DNA of 31,945 nucleotides from Elysia marginata (Eukaryota > Mollusca > Gastropoda > Plakobranchidae), in the NCBI GenBank assembly GCA_019649035.1, contig BMAT01000545.1, positions 390,037-421,981 of the forward strand, read 5' to 3'. A model generated the notes under the pieces. That model saw nothing but the letters and a program-made list of their open reading frames with translations. It ran no database searches and had not been told where the DNA came from. A program made the position numbers and the translations under genes. Positions 11,345 to 20,449 of the stretch are shown piece after piece. The first letter of the stretch is position 1, and the number at the start of each line of letters is the position of its first letter.

Positions 11345-12811
11345 TAACTTTTCTAGCGCTTTTAATACGACACAAGCACACCTTCTATGTGACAAAATGA
11401 TAAAAATGAGTTTGTCTCCGGCTCTGGTTCTTTGGGTCATAGACTACCTCACCTCCCGCCACAGAGTGTAACTTGTAAGACTCAGTCAGACTGTCTCCTC
11501 TGACAAATTAATAACGAACACCGGTGCACCTCAATGCACTGTGCTAACCCCCTTTTTTTTCTGTATTTTTTATACACCCCACTATCGAACCATAACCAAC
11601 GAATGTATTACTCACAAATATGCAGACTGTGACCAAAATTACGTTAAAGAAATAGGTACATTTGTAGAGTGGTGTGACAGAAACGTGTTAGTGCTAAATG
11701 TAAATAAAACAAAAGAGATGATCGTCGACCTCCGCCTGAGTGGGAAAAAAACCAGAGTCAATAAAAATTAACAACGTAGATGTAGAGCGGGTGGAAAACT
11801 TTAAACATTTGGGGGTCATTTTGGACAAAAATTTACATTGGAAAAAAACCCACAGTAAGCATCGTTAAAAAGATTAAACCACGGTTATATTGCCTCAGAA
11901 AACTTAGTTCTTTCAGTGTAGACAAGAAACTACCGCAAATGTTTTACTCATCAGACATCAGTTTTGGGCAGTGGCCTCAGTTTCGGAATTGTTTGTTGGG
12001 GTGGGAACATTTCTAAGACAGATCGCAATAGGCTAAATAAAATCATAACTAAAGCGGGTGAGGTTATCGGGAAGAGCCAAAAAATATCGAGGCAATATGT
12101 GAGCAGCACACTGTAAGAAAAATGAAGAGTATACTGAAAGATGAGAGCCACCCTCTTAGAAAAGAATATGACGAACGGCGGATAGTATGCAGTGGAATGT
12201 TCAGGTTACTAAAAACAAAAATAAACAGACACGCTGCTTCTTTCATACCCAGGTCGATTACGTTTAACAATACTTTTAAAAGGGGAGCGTGCGTTTGCGA
12301 GTGGTTTCCATTGAATAAACACACTAAGCAGATCGTCTAAACCCTAGAGTGTGGGAATGGGTGTGTGTGTCTGTGTGTGTGTTCGTGTTTACTTAGTCAC
12401 TCGACCGAGTAGTTGTCTCCCAGGCTCCGAGTCTCTTACCATGATTCTCTACCACATTATTATAATTTGTTTTATCAAATTGATTTTGACACTTTTAATA
12501 TGAAAACTTTTTTCTTGAATTTTTAATTCTATTTACTAAGATTTGTAATTATAAAGCAAGATCATTCCTTATGTCAAATTTATAATCTAATTCGACCATA
12601 TTTAAACCCAAAGTCCATATACGACCATATTACTTACAACATATTAAAGCGCATGTCTTAAAATACATATATATATTATTATTATACTCTTTACATATTA
12701 TGTAAACTGTGTGTGATTGTGTGTAAGTGTTTTTACAGGGTTTTCAAACTATGTACAATGAATTTCCTCACGGAGATTAATAAAGACTTATCTTATCTTA
12801 TCTTATCTTAC
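11345..12811 (+). mobile_element. 5'-truncated CR1/L2-like LINE with (CTTAT)n tail
   Basis: A non-LTR retrotransposon entering in the middle of its reverse transcriptase and running to its 3' end. In order, across frameshifts: SSAFNTTQAHLL and LWVIDYLTSRHRV (about 11354-11470); NTGAPQCTVLTPF (about 11518-11556), where the usual GAPQG has lost its glycine; FVEWCDRNVLVLNVNKTKEM (about 11661-11720); the thumb region with KPRLYCLRKLSSF (about 11873-11910); and the C-terminal ILKDESHPLRKEY (about 12131-12170). The catalytic (F/Y)xDD box is missing between 11580 and 11650, so a deletion has removed it. The 3' UTR ends with ATTAATAAAGACTTATCTTATCTTA, a short-repeat tail typical of CR1/L2-type elements, not poly(A). 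A GT patch lies at 12361-12381. Confidence 0.85.
12785..12810 (+). repeat. (CTTAT)n LINE tail
   Basis: About five CTTAT units follow AATAAAGA directly. The array marks the 3' terminus of the LINE that starts at 11345 and is the kind of template-derived tail made by target-primed reverse transcription. Confidence 0.85.
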
Positions 12812-13277
12812 TAATAATTGTTGTTCCTATGAGTTCTGTTCCTAGAAAAAAAGCAAAGTAATAAGAAAGTTTAAACACCATCATGAACGTCATCAGCCGT
12901 TAATGTTGTTACAGTTGGACCTCGCTATTTGGAAACATGTCGGGAGATAATTATTTCCCCGATGCTGAGCTGCTTGTAATTTCGACTTTAATCCCAGTCA
13001 TGTATCTACTAGTGTACTAATACTAATAATAATTTCTGTTGTTTCTTTGTGGAGTGTGAGTAATATTCAATTGATGTGTTACGGCCATACAATGATACAT
13101 TATGCAATTTTGATTTAAACTTTCCAATAATTGTTTGCTGCGCCTGTTTTCCCTATTGATTCTAATCTTTTCCAAAATCATCAAACTTTTCGTTTTCGAT
13201 TCCGAGGTCCCACTGTATTATCAACCACGGTACGGAAAGTTGTTTTTTTCAAGTTCGATTGACAAGAAGTTGACGGC
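12812..13277. other. No recognisable gene
   Basis: Non-coding AT-rich sequence between the LINE tail and the minus-strand exon candidate. If that exon is real, the distal part would be its 3' UTR. No clear AATAAA is visible on the minus strand. Confidence 0.4.
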
Positions 13278-13551
13278 CTACTCTTTGAGGGTGGAAGTTG
13301 ATTTCATCGGCACGATATTTGTCTGGATCATAAGATCAATACTCGATGCCTCAGATATTGGGGTTGAGATGGAAAAAAGAGATTTTGCTGGAGAAAGGAA
13401 GTGTTCCATTGGACTTGGCGGTTCCTCACATTCACATGCTGGTGACTTGAAAGCGCCAGAACCGGGTTCGCTTAGCTTGGCCTGAAATTCGTCAGTCCGC
13501 TCATTTTCCGGCCCGACATTTCTGTTCTTGCGATCCTCTTTGTCTACAGGT
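13278..13551 (-). CDS. Candidate terminal coding exon, unrecognised
   Basis: On the minus strand a good acceptor (GTGCTTTCTGATTTGCAG|A, phase 2) opens a frame of 90 residues ending in a TAG at 13278. The translation is hydrophilic and varied: PVDKEDRKNRNVGPENERTD, then a P/S/E-rich middle (CECEEPPSPMEHFLSPAKSL), then a serine/threonine-rich end (KSTSTLKE). This looks like a disordered cytoplasmic tail. It is on the same strand as the receptor exons at 26-30 kb and has a phase compatible with the donor of the membrane exon, so it could be that receptor's last exon 12.5 kb downstream. That link is inference. It could equally be a different gene or a chance frame. Confidence 0.35.
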
Positions 13552-13806
13552 CTGCAAATCAGAAAGCACGAGACTAGGTAGCCATAAGCCCTACCACCCA
13601 CGAGTTTAGGAATGCTGACTTAAAATACTTGTTCAAAACGTTTATAAATAAAGTTGAGTTTGAATAAGAAACAAATGAAACCATAGCAAAAAAAAACTAA
13701 TAACAATCTGCAAAATCTACAACACAAAGCTTCTCGGCTGACAACTTTGACCACGAAAAGGTAGCGTATTATAACACAAGTTCTCCATCGGCATCATTGA
13801 TTGCCT

Positions 13807-14160
13807 CGCGAGTCTGGAATGACAAGGTCGTAAGTCGAATTTGGGCGGGAACGGACTTAAGCTTACCCCATAAAGTATAGGCCATTTTCTTTGTCTGGTA
13901 AAAGTTTCGAAGGTCACAAAGCTCGAATTGCGCCAGTTATAACAAAATACTAAGGTTGTACCTGCAAAATACACGATACTTTCAGAATGACACAGTGGTA
14001 AGTCCACCTCCATCTTTCGTTCAGGAGCGGTGTGATTTTTGTTAGAATGACAAGGTGGTAAGTCCATAAAAGTGAATGTCCACAGTAATTCCACGCTCTA
14101 ATATTTCGGTATAGCCAGTCCTGAGGTATCTTGCCGAGACTCCGAATGACAAGGTCGAAT
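13807..14160 (+). repeat. Four direct copies of a GAATGACAAGGT motif
   Basis: Copies lie at 13816-13836 (GGAATGACAAGGTCGTAAGT), 13984-14005 (AGAATGACACAGTGGTAAGT), 14044-14065 (AGAATGACAAGGTGGTAAGT) and 14143-14160 (CGAATGACAAGGTCGAAT). Spacing is irregular (about 60-170 bp), so this is not a simple tandem array. Two more copies in opposite orientation lie at 15001-15013 and 16268-16297. The outermost pair (13807-13836 and 16268-16297) matches over about 27 bases in inverted orientation. Confidence 0.7.
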
Positions 14161-14214
14161 TGTTATTTCACTATTTTCAACCAATCAAAATCACTATCCG
14201 CTCCACTTTATCGG

Positions 14215-14965
14215 TGACGAGGATGATGATGGTGGTNNNNNNNNNNNNNNNNNNNNNNNNNNNNNNNNNNNNNNNNNNNNNNNNNNNNNNNNNNNNNNNN
14301 NNNNNNNNNNNNNNNNNNNNNNNNNNNNNNNNNNNNNNNNNNNNNNNNNNNNNNNNNNNNNNNNNNNNNNNNNNNNNNNNNNNNNNNNNNNNNNNNNNNN
14401 NNNNNNNNNNNNGGTGATGATGATGACGAGGATGATGATGGTGTTGGTGATAACGAGGATGATGATGGTGATGGTGATGATGACGAGGAGAAGGTCGACG
14501 AGGATATTTAAGCGGTTATGATAAGGATAATGATGTTGGTGGTGGTGATGATTAGGATGATTATGGTGGTGAGGAGGAGAAAGGTGGTGGTGATGGTGAA
14601 GATGATGATGTTGGTGGTGGTGATGATTAGTATGATGATGGTGGGGATGATGAGGATGATGATGTTGTTGGTGGTGATGGTTAGGATAATGATTCTGGGA
14701 TGATAAGGATGGTGGCGGTGATAATGATGATGATGATGATGATGTTGGTGGTGGTAATGACGAGAATATTGTTGTTGCCTAACGAGGATGATGCTGGTGG
14801 TGATGACGAGGATGATGGTGATAGTGATGACAAGAATTATGATGATGGTGGTAATGATGATGACCAGGATGGTGATGATGACGCGATTGATGGTGGTAAT
14901 GATGATGACGAGGGTGGTGATGATGACGCGATTGATGGTGGTGGTGATGAGGAAAAACAAACAGC
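14215..14965. repeat. GATGATGGTGGTGAT-type minisatellite, with gap
   Basis: An imperfect array of GAT, GGT and GAC triplets. A more regular 39-45 bp higher-order period is visible at 14790-14950, where a 'GATGATGACGCGATTGATGGTGGTAATGATGATGACGAG' pattern recurs. Long open frames cross it on both strands (His/Ile-rich and Asp/Met-rich) purely because of composition. The array contains an assembly gap, so its true length is unknown. Confidence 0.9.
14237..14412. other. Assembly gap (176 N)
   Basis: A run of 176 undetermined bases inside the minisatellite, probably where the repeat could not be resolved. Any frame spanning it is meaningless. Confidence 0.99.
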
Positions 14966-15000
14966 TTAAATAGAAGGTTTTTAGAATATACTGACTCAAA

Positions 15001-16296
15001 ACCTTGTCATTCTAGGTAAATCGAAAATGTTCAAAAAGTTAAAAAGTTGTTTTTTAAATTTCTATCGTAAAAGTGTCAAAGTGAATGGGTGTACCCAAGA
15101 AACTCCTTTTACCACCACCATAGGAACACCACAAGGGGACAGTCCAAGCGAGGATTCTTTTCATTATCTATTTGGAAAATTCTCTAAAAGATAAATATCA
15201 GGAGTGTGCAGAACAACTCACAGCAGCCAGCTCATTGTATGCCTTCTGAAATAATTTATGCGGACGACATTGACTATATAGGGACAGAGAGCGTCGGGGA
15301 TATTGAAAAAAAAAACAACATAAAAGTTACATAACGGTAACTTGAAAGTGAAAAAACAAAACAAAACAAAACAGAGCATACATGCGTGAGAAAAAACACC
15401 GAGGAATGGACAATCTCTTTAAAAAGTTGTTTCACTTCTAGGAAGCAAAGAGGATATCGAGCGCCGAAAACAACTTTCAAACATAGCGCTTCACAAACAA
15501 ACAACTATTTGGAACAGAGCAAACAAAACAAATCAGAAAACTAGACTCCAACTTTACAATGCATTAGTTAAATCGATACTATTATAAAAAAAACAACTGT
15601 GGCACATGGGCTTTGACAAAAACAGACAAGGACAGACTCGACCTATTCCACAGATTGAAATCAACTCAAAAGAGTTCTTAAAATCCAATAACCGTCAAAA
15701 ATATCAAACCATTCACTTAACAAAAATGTGGAGAAGTTCCTCTATCCTTCCAAGTTCTTAAGTCTAGATGGAGACTGTTTGGACACATATTAAGACGAGA
15801 TTCGTGTATTCCGGCAAACGAAGCAATGCAGATTTTTTTTTCTATTTTGTAGAAAACAATAAAAGACCAAGGGGTAGACCAATAACAACACTTTCATTTA
15901 CTTTAATTAACGACCTCAAACACGTTACAGGCGAGAAAATGACTTTAAAATCAGATAAAGACCTGGTTTTTTTTCGAGGCACTGCAGAGAACCGAGACGA
16001 ATGGAGGACCTTCATCACGGAGATAAGAAGAGGAGCAGCCGAAGCTGTGCGGTTAGACGACCCTACAAGCGAGCGGCTAGTAATAGTGAGTGAGTGCTAT
16101 CAAACCGAAAAAAAAATTCTACTTCGCGCTGAAATTAGGACTGGTTGCTTGTGTGTGCATGATCTTTGTGATACTAAAAGCACAAGGATCTACGAGGACT
16201 AGAAAAAAGTTGCATTCGTGTCAATCTTTAAAATTAAAGTCGTTTTCCTCTAAACTGGTTAACTTGGAATTACGACCCTGTCATTCCAGACCCGCG
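15001..16296 (+). mobile_element. Decayed non-LTR retrotransposon, clade uncertain
   Basis: A second, unrelated reverse-transcriptase relic. TTTIGTPQGDSPS (about 15112-15152) carries the conserved GxPQGxxxSP block. EIIYADDIDYIGTESV (about 15249-15296) carries the YADD catalytic box intact. The C-terminal part is clean from about 15730 to 16100: SRWRLFGHILRRD in one frame, then RPRGRPITTLSFTLINDL and ENRDEWRTFITEIRRGAAEA in the next. 'FGHxLRR ... RGRPxTTL' near the C-terminus is common in several LINE clades, so I leave the clade open. Frameshifts at A-runs (around 15305, 15585 and 15830) have killed it. It is bounded at both ends by inverse copies of the GAATGACAAGGT motif. Confidence 0.75.
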
Positions 16297-16297
16297 A

Positions 16298-17100
16298 CCT
16301 ATCCATACAAGTATACAACTAACTTAAAATCCTTTGCTAAAATTTATATATTTTGCTTTGAAAATAAAGCACCTGTTTACTTCAAAGAATTTATAAATAT
16401 ATATAAACCTTTTTAGAGTTTGCCCTCGTGTGGAGCCCTGATTTTAAAGGTTGCAACAACAGCCCCTAATTTTAAAGACATAATTTTTAAATAGCGGGGG
16501 TACATGAAGATTTTTAAACATTTTAAGAAATGCACCAAGACTAAACTTGAAAATAAAATCAAATATTCTAAGATAAAATCCATTAAAACAGAAATTTAGT
16601 TGTGTACATAGAGTGTAATATTGGCAGACATAAGCACTGAACATAATTACTAAATGATTGTAAAGGTTTTCTCATGACCTTGGATCATTATACAAGTCAT
16701 TTGACAACCAACATGGATGAAGGATATATATTAAAAGGTTACAATAGAAATAATGAAATGGATAATTATCTTTGTAAACAAAGAATTAGATAATAACGAA
16801 CCAACATTATATCGTAAAAGTAAACAGTAAACCAAAAGTGAAAATTTCAGATTTATATCACTTTATATAAAAAATTTAATAATCAAAAAACATTTTTTGT
16901 ACGATACACTTAGTATAGAGGGAATTTTCACACTTAGCCATATATAAATTATATGAACATAATTTGTTAACATATGAACAAAAACTACTGTAAGACACCT
17001 TGGGGCATGTTTTGTACTGCCCAGCGATGAAGATAGAAAGATTAGAATCTTTCCTAATTTCTCTAATTGCTGTTTGCACGAATAAGTCTCGGTGCCGTAC
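16298..17100. other. No recognisable gene
   Basis: AT-rich sequence without coding signals, tandem structure or transposon motifs that I could identify. Confidence 0.45.
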
Positions 17101-17103
17101 TTC

Positions 17104-17257
17104 CTTGGTTGCCTACACTTGCAATAAGCTGACTTTTAATTACCAACCCTTGCAATAAGCTGACTTTTGGTTGCCTGCACTTGTAATAAGCTGACCTTTG
17201 GTTGCCTTAACTTTTAATTAACTGACCTTTGGTTGCCTACACTTGTTGTAAGCAGTA
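17104..17257. repeat. 31-bp minisatellite, about five units
   Basis: Equivalent positions of the unit start at 17118, 17149, 17180, 17211 and 17242, an exact 31-base period. The unit is approximately GGTTGCCTACACTTGCAATAAGCTGACCTTT. Units diverge by substitution without changing length; the second has lost the GGTTGCC part by point changes. Confidence 0.9.
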
Positions 17258-17505
17258 ACAGTTCCGATAATGTACATAACCGAAACAATGGCATTTTAAA
17301 CACAGTTAAATTATAACTGAGATTTATGACCTCCAATGAATACTCGACAACTTATAATGCCATATTTTTCATATTTGATTAGACTAGTTTCTGTCCAATT
17401 GGTCTCAATCTATTATGTTTTAGCGCTTACGTGCTTATCTTATTATTTTAGGACTTAGTGTGTGCGAATGAAATGAATGATTTGTACGTGTGTGTGTGTA
17501 TAAGA

Positions 17506-17512
17506 GAGAGAA

Positions 17513-17558
<46 letters not shown>

Positions 17559-17560
17559 AA
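17506..17560. repeat. (GA)n microsatellite
   Basis: A run of GA dinucleotides with a few interruptions, preceded by a short GT run at 17489-17499. Confidence 0.95.
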
Positions 17561-17674
17561 AGGGGAGGAGAGAGAGCATTTAGAGCTATGTTTGAAAAGA
17601 GTTCAGCTCCTTATAAGTATATTATTGTTATTAATATTCTTCTTTTTATTATTGTTATGATTACTATTAATGTT

Positions 17675-17719
17675 CTTCTTCTTCTTCTTCTTCTTCATTT
17701 TCTTCTTCTTCATTTTCTT

Positions 17720-17787
<68 letters not shown>

Positions 17788-17795
17788 CATTTTTG
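17675..17795. repeat. (TTC)n then (TTA)n compound microsatellite
   Basis: About 25 TTC units, with two CATTTTC interruptions, pass directly into about 13 TTA units. The reverse complement has the same AAT-then-GAA structure as the window start. The phenylalanine- and leucine-rich open frames here are compositional artefacts. Confidence 0.95.
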
Positions 17796-17899
17796 TTATT
17801 AGTAATGTTATTTCTTTTATATGATTATTACTTTTATTGTCATTGTCAATGTTATTATTTTACGTTTTTGTTAAGGAAGACTCAAACATCTAATAGTAA

Positions 17900-18149
17900 A
17901 ATGTAATTAATGTTAGCAAATTGAAAACAAGTTTTGATTAGACGCAACAAGACTACGAAAGGCGGAAGAGATTGATATTTACCAGAACGCAGGATAGATT
18001 TAAGCCAGAACCATTACTGATACATTTCTTAAGAATGCCTTTCACATCGTAGCGCAATTTGACTCGACCAGATCGAATAAGATATAACATTGACCTTCAA
18101 GGTGAGACGCGGCGGTAGTTAATAAATAGTGCAGCGCTTATGTGAAAAA
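17900..18149. other. No recognisable gene
   Basis: Unique-looking sequence between the microsatellite and the dispersed repeat. No coding or repeat signal seen. Confidence 0.4.
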
Positions 18150-18870
18150 AGTGTGGGTTTGGTGGCAAAAGCACCAAAAACCTACACAAATGAGGTTGGG
18201 GACATACATAACGAATTGAGATATTCTGTCAAGCCAAATTTTTCGCGGATGCCAATATATTTAAATATCCAAGATGGTCGCCTTTCAGGGCGATTAATAT
18301 GTTAATTAAAATATCGCTGTGAACAGCTCAAACAAAAAACATAGATCAGGTGTCTTTTGGTATTTTTTGTAGACATAATGAATCCATCAAAAACCATTAC
18401 TTAGTTGGTAAAATATATAAAAACAATCTATTGACTACATTACCACGGGTCCGAAACAGACAATATATTGTTTTAGTGGTGACACTGGACAGTCCCATAT
18501 GGACTGGGAATGGGGAGGTGCTGCCTCGCGACTCGCTGGGCAGAGCGTTTAGTAATGTTGTATTGACTTTACTTACACTGTTACAGCATGCTTACCTATT
18601 AAAACATATAATATTAGTCTAAGAGATCTAACTACACATTTGTTATAAGTCGTAGACATACGTTATTTGTCTATGTATCGTATCGTAGAGCATAAACTGA
18701 CAAAATAGGTATCTAATCGGGTCACAAAAAGAATAGAAAGCCCAAGGGAAAAATCTATTGACTACATTTGTGTTAAAATCTAAGATAGCCACCATCCTTA
18801 TGTAAAATATCTGTAAATTGACTCACCTTTGTGATTGGTTGGCACAAAAGCTTAAATGAGGAGATTTTTA
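18150..18870 (+). repeat. Dispersed repeat, copy 1 (interrupted)
   Basis: Homologous to the reverse complement of 24228-24625. Shared landmarks, in order, are GGTAAAAGCACCAAAA-like, TGAGGTTGNGGACATAC, ATCCAAGATGGYCG, AGACATAANGAATCCA, TTTGTGTTAAAATYT, GCCACCAT and CCTTTGTGATTGGTTG. Divergence between the copies is high. An insertion at 18442-18751 interrupts this copy. No protein motif is visible; it may be a non-autonomous DNA element or a retroelement UTR. Confidence 0.75.
18442..18751 (+). mobile_element. 310-bp insertion flanked by a 17-bp duplication
   Basis: AATCTATTGACTACATT occurs identically at 18425-18441 and 18752-18768. The paralogous copy at 24.2-24.6 kb lacks the intervening 310 bases, so this is an insertion with a target-site duplication. 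A 17-bp duplication and the short A-run before the second copy (GGGAAAA) suggest LINE-driven retroposition. The insert itself has no recognisable pol III box or coding sequence. Confidence 0.7.
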
Positions 18871-19194
18871 GTAAGTTTAAAGACACAAAAGATCGGATGG
18901 ATTCCTGATTTAGTTAGTAAAGTAAATACAAGACATTATAGTGAATATAGTTATGTTGCAAAATGATTGTTACCTCTGAAACCCCATGTGCATCAATATA
19001 AGTGGCATCCGCCTAAGAAGTAAGGTCCTGGCATGTCAATGTTGATACCTACAATCATCCGTTAATGAAATAAAAATCAAACTGAGGCGGATTTGGTTTG
19101 GTTGTTTGAAATTTTGACGTCCCAGTCAACTTCAAGGTTATATCAGAGACGGCACTGGGGACAAAAGAAAGCGTGCTGCCACACTGTGATATCA
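18871..19194. other. No recognisable gene
   Basis: A short interval between the dispersed repeat and the next LINE relic, with no ORF or motif noted. Confidence 0.4.
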
Positions 19195-20034
19195 GTAAGG
19201 AGCGCTTGCATACACCACACCCAGTCATATTATTGACTTTCGAAGGGGCGAGGTGCCACCAGCCCCATTGGTTATAGCAGAGGACACAGTTGAACGTATT
19301 GATTCATTCAAATTTCTGGGCACCATTCTGTTTAGCACATTAAGCTAGGAATTAAATAGCAACAATATATACAAAAAGGCCAGACAGCGTATGTACTTTT
19401 TATTTAAGAAAACTTAGGTCTTTTAAGGTCAATAAAAAGACACTCATTAACTTTTACAGAGACATTGTGGAGAGCATCTTAACTCAATCGATTATTGTTT
19501 GGTTTGATAGAACAACGAAAAAAAACATTAAATTAAAAGACTTAACTCAATTGTCATAAACGCACAAAAGTTGGTGTGAATTTGCCATCTCTTGAAAGTC
19601 TAGGCCTATATGAAGAAAAAATGTCAGTCAGAACAGGAAAGATCTTGAAAGATGACACCCACCCAGCAAGGAAATATTTCAATTTTTCATTCCACGGGCG
19701 AAGACTAAGGGCGTTCAAAAGAAATAAAAGATTATTAAATAGCTTCTTTCCCCAAGCCGTAAAACATTTTAATGGAACTAGAACTAAAAGATTGTTCTAA
19801 TAGAATCTTTTGATTAAATGAAGGTCAAATTAGGATAAGGTGTTTCGTTGAGCAGAATGTATTAAGAGGAGTGCATGACTGTATTTCTTGTTCGATGTGA
19901 CAAAAAAGAGAATGCTACACACACACACACACACATATATATATTTATACATATATATATATATATATATAGATAGATAGATAGATAGATAGAGAGAGAG
20001 AAAGACAGACACAGAGAGAGAGAGACAGAGAGAC

Positions 20035-20072
<38 letters not shown>

Positions 20073-20190
20073 GTGTACTTTACTACAATATTCAAAATGT
20101 TTGAAACTGTCCGCCTGACTGAGCATTGCTTATTTCCAATGTTAGTTCTAATGTAACCTTGCATTGACTAAATAAATTTGAATTATCTGA
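19195..20190 (+). mobile_element. Third LINE relic, CR1/L2-like, with GAATT tail
   Basis: The 3' part of a reverse transcriptase in broken frames: VIDFRRGEVPPAPLVIAEDT (about 19231-19290), ERIDSFKFLGTIL (about 19293-19331), KKARQRMYFL (about 19374-19403), then a clean final segment (about 19576-19797) with GKILKDDTHPARKYFNFSFH and NSFFPQAVKHFN. This ordering is the usual thumb and C-terminal arrangement of CR1/L2/jockey-type elements. The 3' end at 20170-20190 is CTAAATAAATTTGAATTATC, again a short-repeat tail. It is related to, but clearly distinct from, the element at 11345. Compound microsatellites have expanded in its 3' UTR. Confidence 0.8.
19917..20068. repeat. (AC)n(TA)n(GATA)n(GA)n compound microsatellite
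   Basis: Successive AC, TA, GATA and GA runs with short interruptions lie within the 3' UTR of the LINE relic. The opposite-strand open frames of serine/leucine and tyrosine/isoleucine repeats are artefacts. Confidence 0.95.
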
Positions 20191-20437
20191 ATTGAATTAT
20201 CCTGTCACCGACCAGACTTGACACTTAATCCATAATGCCAGACACTAGGCGGATCAGCTGCTAATAACAGTTTTAAAGTCCGTGGTTTGACTCGGCCGGG
20301 GATCGAACCACGCACCTCCCTATCTCTGAGCGAGTGTCTTACCGCTAGGCCACAGAGCCGGTTAACTGAGGCGGATAAGAAAGATAAATTTATGGCACAG
20401 TTTTGAGGCAACTACTTATGATACATATAAAAACAAG
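20191..20437 (-). mobile_element. tRNA-derived SINE
   Basis: Read on the minus strand, a tRNA-like head occupies 20361-20289. It has an A box (TGGCCTAGCGG), an anticodon-arm-like stretch, and a perfect B box, GGTTCGATCCC. The presumed acceptor strands do not pair, so it is not a functional tRNA. The non-tRNA body continues to about 20203. GAATTATCTGA occurs identically at 20180-20190 and 20438-20448 and is a plausible target-site duplication, although it resembles the repeat tail of the LINE into which the SINE landed. Confidence 0.8.
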
Positions 20438-20449
20438 GAATTATCTGAG

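Noticed and set aside
14508..14999. Long open frames (163 codons minus strand, others plus strand) across the minisatellite
   Set aside because: They consist of His/Ile/Thr or Met/Val/Asp runs dictated by GAT/GGT triplets and adjoin an assembly gap.
17104..17257. CRISPR array
   Set aside because: The 31-base units are contiguous without unique spacers, in a eukaryotic context.
17588..17906. Hydrophobic Leu/Ile/Phe open frames
   Set aside because: Pure translation of (TTC)n and (TTA)n microsatellites.
19830..20164. Ser/Leu and Tyr/Ile open frames on the minus strand
   Set aside because: Translation of a compound GA/GATA/TA/CA microsatellite.
20289..20361. Functional tRNA gene
   Set aside because: Internal A and B boxes are good, but the acceptor ends do not pair and a non-tRNA body follows, so it is a SINE head.
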